Source of the DNA: Lederbergia lenta NBRC 16444
Lineage (GTDB): Bacteria > Bacillota > Bacilli > Bacillales > Bacillaceae_C
Assembly (NCBI RefSeq): GCF_001591545.1
Contig: NZ_BCVC01000003.1
Location: 186,001-250,000, forward strand
Direction: 5' to 3'
Length of the DNA stretch: 64,000 nucleotides
The notes beneath the pieces were generated by a model. The model had not been told where the DNA came from and did no database searches. It saw only the letters and a list, made by a program, of their open reading frames with translations. The position numbers and the translations under genes were made by a program. Of this stretch, positions 59,184-64,000 are shown piece after piece. Numbering within the stretch: the first letter of the stretch is position 1; every line of letters starts with the position of its first letter.

Positions 59184-60257
59184 TTATTTCCTATGCATTT
59201 TGAATTCTAGGAAGAGTTCGTTGTAGTGTGCGAGCATTTTTTTGCCGAGGTTGTCGTACACTTCTAGCTTTTCTGTTAGTTCTGCGTCTGGATAAAATCT
59301 TTTATCTTCTGTGATTTCATCTGGCATGAATTCTAATGCTTTCGCGTTTGGTGTGGAATATCCTACATATTCGGCATTTTGCGCTGCGTTTTGTGGATCA
59401 AGCATAAAATTAATAAATTGATGGGCCCCATCTATGTTTTTCGCAGATTTTGGAATGACCATATTATCGAACCAAAGATTTGATCCTTCTTCGGGAATCA
59501 CATAATCGAGGTCCTCATTCTCCCACATAATATCCGCTGCTTCTCCCGACCACACGACACCAATTGCTGCTTCTTCATTGGCCACAAGCAGTTTGATTTC
59601 ATCTCCAATAATTGCTTTAATATTTGGCGTAAGTTCATCTAGCTTTTGTTTTGCTTCAAGCAGACGGTCTTTATCCGTTTCATTCAATGAATAATGGAGG
59701 CTATTCAAGCCCATTCCAATGGCTTCTCTTGCACCATCCACGAGAAAAATTTGGTTCTTTAACTCTGGATCCCATAAATCGTTCCAACTTGTTAATTCTT
59801 TTCCACCAATCATTTTTGGATTATAAACAATTCCGAAGGTTCCCCAAAAATACGGAATCGAATATTCATTATTTTCATCAAAGGACAAATCCAAATAATG
59901 CTCATCGATGTATTTTAAGTTTGGCAGCTTTTTATGATCAAGCGGTATGAGTAGATCTTCCTCTTTCATTTTGCTAATCGCATATTCAGAAGGAATGGTA
60001 ATATCATAGGCCGTTCCCCCTTGAGAGATTTTTGTCATCATCGCTTCATTCGAATCGAACGTTTGATATACAACCTTCATGCCTGTTTCCTTCTCAAACT
60101 TATTTATTAAATCCGGATCAATATAATCGCCCCAATTATATACATTCAACGTGTTGCCACTTGTATAGCCTTGTGAGGAATTCAAATGTGATACGAAGTA
60201 AAGTAAAGCGAAAGAGACAACAAAAATTAGTACAAACATTCGTAAAAGCTTACTCAT
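59184..60257 (-). CDS. potD: spermidine/putrescine ABC transporter substrate-binding protein
   Basis: 357 aa. Extracellular polyamine-binding component with VYNWGDYIDPDLINKFEKETG at its start and FWGTFGIVYNP. The N-terminus has one long hydrophobic helix (about 5-25) but no cysteine in a lipobox position, so it may be anchored by the uncleaved helix or secreted. It is last in the operon, overlapping potC by 4 bp. GGAGGTGAGG precedes the ATG. Confidence 0.92.
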   Translation of the reverse strand: MSKLLRMFVLIFVVSFALLYFVSHLNSSQGYTSGNTLNVYNWGDYIDPDLINKFEKETGMKVVYQTFDSNEAMMTKISQGGTAYDITIPSEYAISKMKEEDLLIPLDHKKLPNLKYIDEHYLDLSFDENNEYSIPYFWGTFGIVYNPKMIGGKELTSWNDLWDPELKNQIFLVDGAREAIGMGLNSLHYSLNETDKDRLLEAKQKLDELTPNIKAIIGDEIKLLVANEEAAIGVVWSGEAADIMWENEDLDYVIPEEGSNLWFDNMVIPKSAKNIDGAHQFINFMLDPQNAAQNAEYVGYSTPNAKALEFMPDEITEDKRFYPDAELTEKLEVYDNLGKKMLAHYNELFLEFKMHRK

Positions 60258-61060
60258 GGCTTCCTCACCTCCATGGCCGTGGATCTAGCATTGCGTTGAT
60301 TAATGAAATAATAACCAATCACAAGCACAATCGTAAGTAGAAATATTAGAGTTGATAAAGCGTTAATTTCAAGGGAAATCCCTTGACGAGCTCTCGAGTA
60401 GATTTCTACAGATAATGTTGAAAATCCATTGCCTGTAACGAAAAAGGTAACAGCAAAATCATCAAGTGAATATGTTAAAGCCATAAAAAACCCTGCAAAA
60501 ATACCTGGTGTAATGTAAGGCAATATCACTTTCGAGAGAATATTCCAGTTGCTGGCCCCCAGGTCTCGTGCCGCATCAATTAGCGATGAGCTCATTTCTT
60601 GGAGTTTAGGCAACACCATAATTACGACGATTGGTACACTGAATGCTATATGCGATAACAATACGGATATAAACCCTAACCTAATACCAATCATTGTAAA
60701 TAATATAAGAAAAGACGCACCAATGATGACATCTGGACTAACAATTAAAACATTATTTAATGTTTGTAACGTATTTTTCGTCCTTCGTTTTTTTACATAC
60801 GTAATTGCAAGTGCACCTAACACACCAAGAATCGTTGAAATCGCGGCAGATAATAATGCAATAATGAGTGTGTTTAAAGCGATGATCAAAAGCCTTGTGT
60901 CTTGAAAAACTTCTTTGTACCAATCAAGTGTAAACCCCTCAAAATTTCGCATCGATCCTCCAGCGTTAAATGAGTAGTACATTAAATATAAAATTGGTGC
61001 ATAAAGAATGAAAAAAACAAAGATTAAATATATATTAGGTAATTTACTTTTCACATTCAC
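60254..61060 (-). CDS. potC: spermidine/putrescine ABC transporter permease
   Basis: 268 aa with six membrane helices and the EAA loop (DAARDLGASNWNILSKVILP). One of two permeases of the polyamine importer. The GTG at 61060 has AGGTGAT upstream and overlaps the potB stop by 4 bp (GTGA). Confidence 0.92.
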   Translation of the reverse strand: MNVKSKLPNIYLIFVFFILYAPILYLMYYSFNAGGSMRNFEGFTLDWYKEVFQDTRLLIIALNTLIIALLSAAISTILGVLGALAITYVKKRRTKNTLQTLNNVLIVSPDVIIGASFLILFTMIGIRLGFISVLLSHIAFSVPIVVIMVLPKLQEMSSSLIDAARDLGASNWNILSKVILPYITPGIFAGFFMALTYSLDDFAVTFFVTGNGFSTLSVEIYSRARQGISLEINALSTLIFLLTIVLVIGYYFINQRNARSTAMEVRKP

Positions 61061-61860
61061 GCCAAATCACCTCGCTTCCGGCGCCCTGTAAGAATCATAA
61101 TAATTGCCATAGCTATGATTAAAAATACAGCAATCGTTGCACCCATTCCCCAATCTTGCGTAACGAGAAAATGTTGTTCAATCGCTGTTCCTAACGTTAT
61201 AACGCGATTACCTGAGATCAATCTTGTAATCATAAATAGAGAAAGCGCTGGTATAAATACAGCTTGACAGCCTGATTTTACGCCATCTAATGTTAATGGA
61301 AAGATCACACGCCTAAAAATTGTCCATCCCGATGCGCCGAGATCACTCGCAGCATCAGTAAAAGATGGATTTAATTTTTCCAAAGAATTATAAATTGGTA
61401 ATATCATAAAAGGGATGAATATATATACGGCAACAAATTTAAAACTAAAATCGGTAAACAATATTTGTTTCGACCCTATTCCGATCACTTCCAAGAAGCT
61501 GTTTGCTGGGCCATATGTTCCGAACAAACCGAGAAAAGCATAAGCTTTTAAAAGCAGGTTGATCCATGATGGCAAGATAATTAGTAATAACCATAACTGT
61601 CTATGCTTCGTTTTCGTTAATAAATATGCCGTTGGATAGGAAATAAGTAGAGTAAAGCTAGTAATGAGAAAGGCATACCAAAAAGAACTGAGCGTCATTT
61701 TCAAATAGACAGGTGTAAAGAACCTTTGATAATTATTAATTGTAAAGTTACCTTCAATATCGAAGAAAGAATAATAACCAACAAGCAAGATGGGCGCAAC
61801 AACGAACAAGGCAATCCATAGTACATAAGGAATGAGGTAAAAATTCCGGGTCCTATTCAT
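61057..61860 (-). CDS. potB: spermidine/putrescine ABC transporter permease
   Basis: 267 aa with six membrane helices and the EAA loop [20 protein letters not shown]. The ATG at 61860 has GAGG six bases upstream and overlaps the potA end by 8 bp; earlier ATGs are less well placed. Confidence 0.92.
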   Translation of the reverse strand: MNRTRNFYLIPYVLWIALFVVAPILLVGYYSFFDIEGNFTINNYQRFFTPVYLKMTLSSFWYAFLITSFTLLISYPTAYLLTKTKHRQLWLLLIILPSWINLLLKAYAFLGLFGTYGPANSFLEVIGIGSKQILFTDFSFKFVAVYIFIPFMILPIYNSLEKLNPSFTDAASDLGASGWTIFRRVIFPLTLDGVKSGCQAVFIPALSLFMITRLISGNRVITLGTAIEQHFLVTQDWGMGATIAVFLIIAMAIIMILTGRRKRGDLA

Positions 61861-62953
61861 GGCTTTCCTCATCATAAGCTTCTAATCGTTTATCAAACTC
61901 TTCTTCTGTTTCCCCAAACCTCATAACATGGATTGATTCTGGATCAAAATGAAGACCAATTTCATCCCCAGCATTTGCCTTTTTAGTCGAATGGACTAAC
62001 CATTCGTTGCCATAATCATCATAGCAACTTATTTCATAATGAACACCGCGAAAAAGTTGTGAGTCCACTTTCACTTTCAACTTCCCCTGATCGTGCGCAG
62101 TAATTTCTAAATCTTCAGGTCTAATAACGATTTCCACAGGTTCATTTGCGTTAAGTCCCTGGTCAACACATTCAAACTGTTTACCGCCAAATTCGACTTG
62201 ATAATCACGGATCATTTTGCCCTTAACAATATTCGACTCACCAATGAAATCTGCGACAAATCGATTAATCGGCTCATCATAAATATCAATTGGTGTCCCG
62301 CTTTGCTGAATTTTACCTTGGTTGATAACAAAAATTTCATCTGACATCGCAAGCGCTTCTTCTTGATCATGTGTGACAAATATAAATGTAATGCCTAGGC
62401 GCCTTTGAAGTTCACGTAGTTCATATTGCATTTCTGTCCTTAATTTTAAATCAAGCGCAGATAGCGGTTCATCGAGTAATATAACTTCGGGTTCATTTAC
62501 AATAGCACGTGCAATTGCAACGCGCTGACGTTGACCACCGGACATTTCATTAATTTCTCTATTCTCGTATCCAGCCAGGTTAACAAATTTGAGTGCTTCT
62601 TTTACTTTTGCTTCAATGACTGACTTCTTCATTTTCTTTATACGTAAGCCAAATGCCACATTTTCAAACACATTTAAGTGTGGGAATAAAGCATAATCTT
62701 GAAATACTGTATTTACTTGACGCTCGTTTGCTGGAATTCTATTTATCTTTTTACCTTGAAAAAATATATTACCTTTCGTGGGTTGATTGAAGCCTGCTAT
62801 TAAACGAAGAATTGTCGTTTTCCCACATCCAGAAGGGCCAAGCAATGTATAAAACTTACCTTTTTCAATTTCAAAACTGACATCATCTAATATGATTGTT
62901 TCATCGTATTGCTTCGAAACATTTTCAAAGCGAATTATTGTCTGATCTAGCAT
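61853..62953 (-). CDS. potA: spermidine/putrescine ABC transporter ATPase
   Basis: 366 aa. Walker [10 protein letters not shown], signature [16 protein letters not shown], Walker [13 protein letters not shown] and H-loop THDQ, then a TOBE domain (about 280-350). Powers uptake of spermidine/putrescine. GGAGGG precedes the ATG. It follows the XRE-cupin gene by 17 bases and is probably in the same transcript. Confidence 0.94.
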   Translation of the reverse strand: MLDQTIIRFENVSKQYDETIILDDVSFEIEKGKFYTLLGPSGCGKTTILRLIAGFNQPTKGNIFFQGKKINRIPANERQVNTVFQDYALFPHLNVFENVAFGLRIKKMKKSVIEAKVKEALKFVNLAGYENREINEMSGGQRQRVAIARAIVNEPEVILLDEPLSALDLKLRTEMQYELRELQRRLGITFIFVTHDQEEALAMSDEIFVINQGKIQQSGTPIDIYDEPINRFVADFIGESNIVKGKMIRDYQVEFGGKQFECVDQGLNANEPVEIVIRPEDLEITAHDQGKLKVKVDSQLFRGVHYEISCYDDYGNEWLVHSTKKANAGDEIGLHFDPESIHVMRFGETEEEFDKRLEAYDEESHE

Positions 62954-62970
62954 TACATGCCCTCCATTTC

Positions 62971-63513
62971 TTATAAATAAGATTCTGTTGCTACGAGAAT
63001 AAGCTCGGATTTACCTTTATTAGCATTTGTAATTTGATGTTCGTTTGAGGCGTGAAAATATACAGATTCTCCTGCTTGAGCATAATATACGCGTTTTCCA
63101 AGAGTAATCTTTACCCTGCCAGCTAGAACATAAGCAAAGGTTTCAGATAGCGAAGGCTCAAATTGTTTAAATTCACCATTTTCCAGAAGGGTTAGCCTAA
63201 TTGGCTCCATATCCTTTTCATTCGATTCGGGAACAAGCCATTTTATATCATACCCTCGTTCTTCATCGATATAATCAGTCTGATCATCTTCTCCATAGAC
63301 TACCTTTTGTTCGCGTTCCTCTTCATCAAAAAATTGTTTTGGAGTACAACCCAAAACCTCCAATATATTAAAAAAAGTGTCTATAGCAGGAGAGCTTAAT
63401 TCACGTTCTAATTGAGATATATAACCTTTACTCAGATCAGTACGCTCTCCTAATTCCTCTTGTGTAAGTCCTTTTTTTAGACGCAAATTTTTAATTTTAT
63501 TCCCAATTCTCAT
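62971..63513 (-). CDS. XRE-family regulator with cupin domain (PuuR-like)
   Basis: 180 aa. Helix-turn-helix of the XRE type (about 5-60, [27 protein letters not shown]) and a C-terminal cupin (about 105-175, [17 protein letters not shown]). PuuR-like proteins sense polyamines. It is the first gene of the pot operon, so it probably controls polyamine uptake and itself. The upstream region holds repeated GTAAAC/GTTTAC half-sites. Confidence 0.9.
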   Translation of the reverse strand: MRIGNKIKNLRLKKGLTQEELGERTDLSKGYISQLERELSSPAIDTFFNILEVLGCTPKQFFDEEEREQKVVYGEDDQTDYIDEERGYDIKWLVPESNEKDMEPIRLTLLENGEFKQFEPSLSETFAYVLAGRVKITLGKRVYYAQAGESVYFHASNEHQITNANKGKSELILVATESYL

Positions 63514-63543
63514 TCATTTATCCCTCATGTCTGTTTATTATAA

Positions 63544-63634
63544 GTAAACTCGCAGTAAACTGAGTTTACCTATACCAAACTTATTGTTTACTCCTGGACC
63601 TAGTATATTATACATAACTGAGAGAATTGCGCAA
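63544..63634 (-). promoter_or_regulatory. pot operon promoter with operator half-sites
   Basis: On the minus strand, -35 TTGCGC (63629-63634) and -10 TATAAT (63607-63612) are spaced 16 bp. Downstream, GTAAAC or its complement occurs at 63544-63549, 63555-63560, 63564-63569 and 63586-63591; the middle two form the palindrome GTAAACTGAGTTTAC. This is a good candidate operator for the XRE-cupin protein acting behind the transcription start. Confidence 0.65.
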
Positions 63635-63765
63635 TACATTTTTTCCTTTCAAAAAAAGGATAAAATTAGCTAATCAAATGTTTGATTAGGAGAGTGAATG
63701 GTAGATGTACAAGGGATAACTGGATATATAATACGATGAGCGAAACAGTAGGTTATGAGGTATTT

Positions 63766-63807
63766 TACTGGCGGGCATAACATGCTTACAAGCCGTCATG
63801 ATTAGAT
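63766..63807. repeat. two-unit copy of the TACTGGCC repeat family
   Basis: TTTTACTGGCGGGCATAACA and TTACAAGCCGTCATGATTAG start 21 bp apart, matching the two half-units of the array at 11815-12101. It lies in the spacer between the pot operon and the truncated gene at the window end. Confidence 0.7.
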
Positions 63808-63833
63808 ATGGGTGGTCTAAGGTGGACGAATTT

Positions 63834-63860
63834 AACGGTCATGATTTATGCATGACCGTT
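63834..63860 (-). terminator. terminator of the truncated end gene
   Basis: A 10-bp perfect stem (63834-63843 with 63851-63860) with a 7-base loop lies 16 bases after the stop of the partial gene. T-tract weak. Confidence 0.6.
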
Positions 63861-63876
63861 AATAAAAGTGGTACGC

Positions 63877-64000
63877 TTATTTATTCGCACGCACTAAGTC
63901 TAGAAATGTATCAAGTGCTTTTGTATTGTATGGCGACAATGTTACGATGGAAAATTTCCTTATGAAAGGAACTTCATCTGCATCTAATGTTTGCAGCGCC
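63877..64000 (-). CDS. partial gene, C-terminal 40 codons
   Basis: An open frame enters from the window end and stops at 63877-63879. The visible C-terminus includes FIRKFSIVTLSPYNTKALDTF followed by LDLVRANK. It vaguely resembles the end of a LysR-type effector domain, but 40 residues are too few to name it. A hairpin follows the stop, which supports a real gene end. Confidence 0.5.
   Translation of the reverse strand, partial: ALQTLDADEVPFIRKFSIVTLSPYNTKALDTFLDLVRANK

Overview
The window is a low-GC, spore-forming Bacillaceae chromosome segment. A complete gerA-type germinant receptor operon, strong AGGAGG-type ribosome binding sites, frequent TTG/GTG starts, a T-box leader and B. subtilis-like gene blocks (yknXYZ, yxlEFG, ilv-leu, yidC2) support this. 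Protein character and repeat families look closest to Oceanobacillus/Virgibacillus-type halotolerant bacilli, but the genus is inference. No rRNA, tRNA, prophage, IS element or CRISPR array was seen.

Layout. 0.4-9.4 kb: a vWA lipoprotein; a malXY-like PTS plus C-S lyase operon with an RpiR regulator and a cre site; an HD hydrolase; a DinB protein; a DUF485-acetate symporter pair. 9.4-18 kb: small and SIMPL-domain proteins, then an envelope cluster (RDD, SpoIIM-like, DUF58, MoxR ATPase, DUF4350, DUF4129, membrane protein). A 41-bp-period repeat array sits in the divergent RDD/SpoIIM intergene. 18-24 kb: a DnaA-box-rich AT-rich spacer, ilvA, DUF488, a C45-type Ntn hydrolase, DUF5412, and an enolase-superfamily racemase with a GNAT partner. 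24-31 kb: yknZYX-like exporter, a MifM-like leader ORF with yidC2, and yxlEFG. 31-35 kb: two very AT-rich unknown genes and tldD/pmbA. 35-43 kb: hssRS-like two-component system, MMPL transporter, AAC(3)-type acetyltransferase, GntR-ABC operon. 43-47 kb: germination operon in B-A-C order. 47-58 kb: the branched-chain amino acid block, transcribed ilvE-ilvD, then T-box leader, then ilvB-ilvH-ilvC-leuA-leuB-leuC-leuD. 58-64 kb: a coiled-coil ORF, a structured repeat, and the XRE-cupin regulator with potABCD; the last bases hold the C-terminus of a truncated gene.

The genes work as compact operons. ilvA, ilvEDBHC and leuABCD together cover isoleucine, valine and leucine synthesis. A CodY-like box and a good promoter precede ilvE, and my reading of the T-box specifier is AUC (Ile). 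The polyamine operon is headed by its probable regulator, with four GTAAAC/GTTTAC half-sites behind the promoter.

The most interesting signals are: (1) an 88-aa membrane leader ORF ahead of yidC2, with a 13-bp stem joining its last codons to the yidC2 ribosome binding site, the architecture of the MifM translation-arrest switch; (2) a family of TTTACTGGCC-type tandem repeats with strict 21-bp or 41-bp periods at three separate loci, and an unrelated 20-21-bp repeat at a fourth; (3) a DnaA-box cluster away from any dnaA gene.
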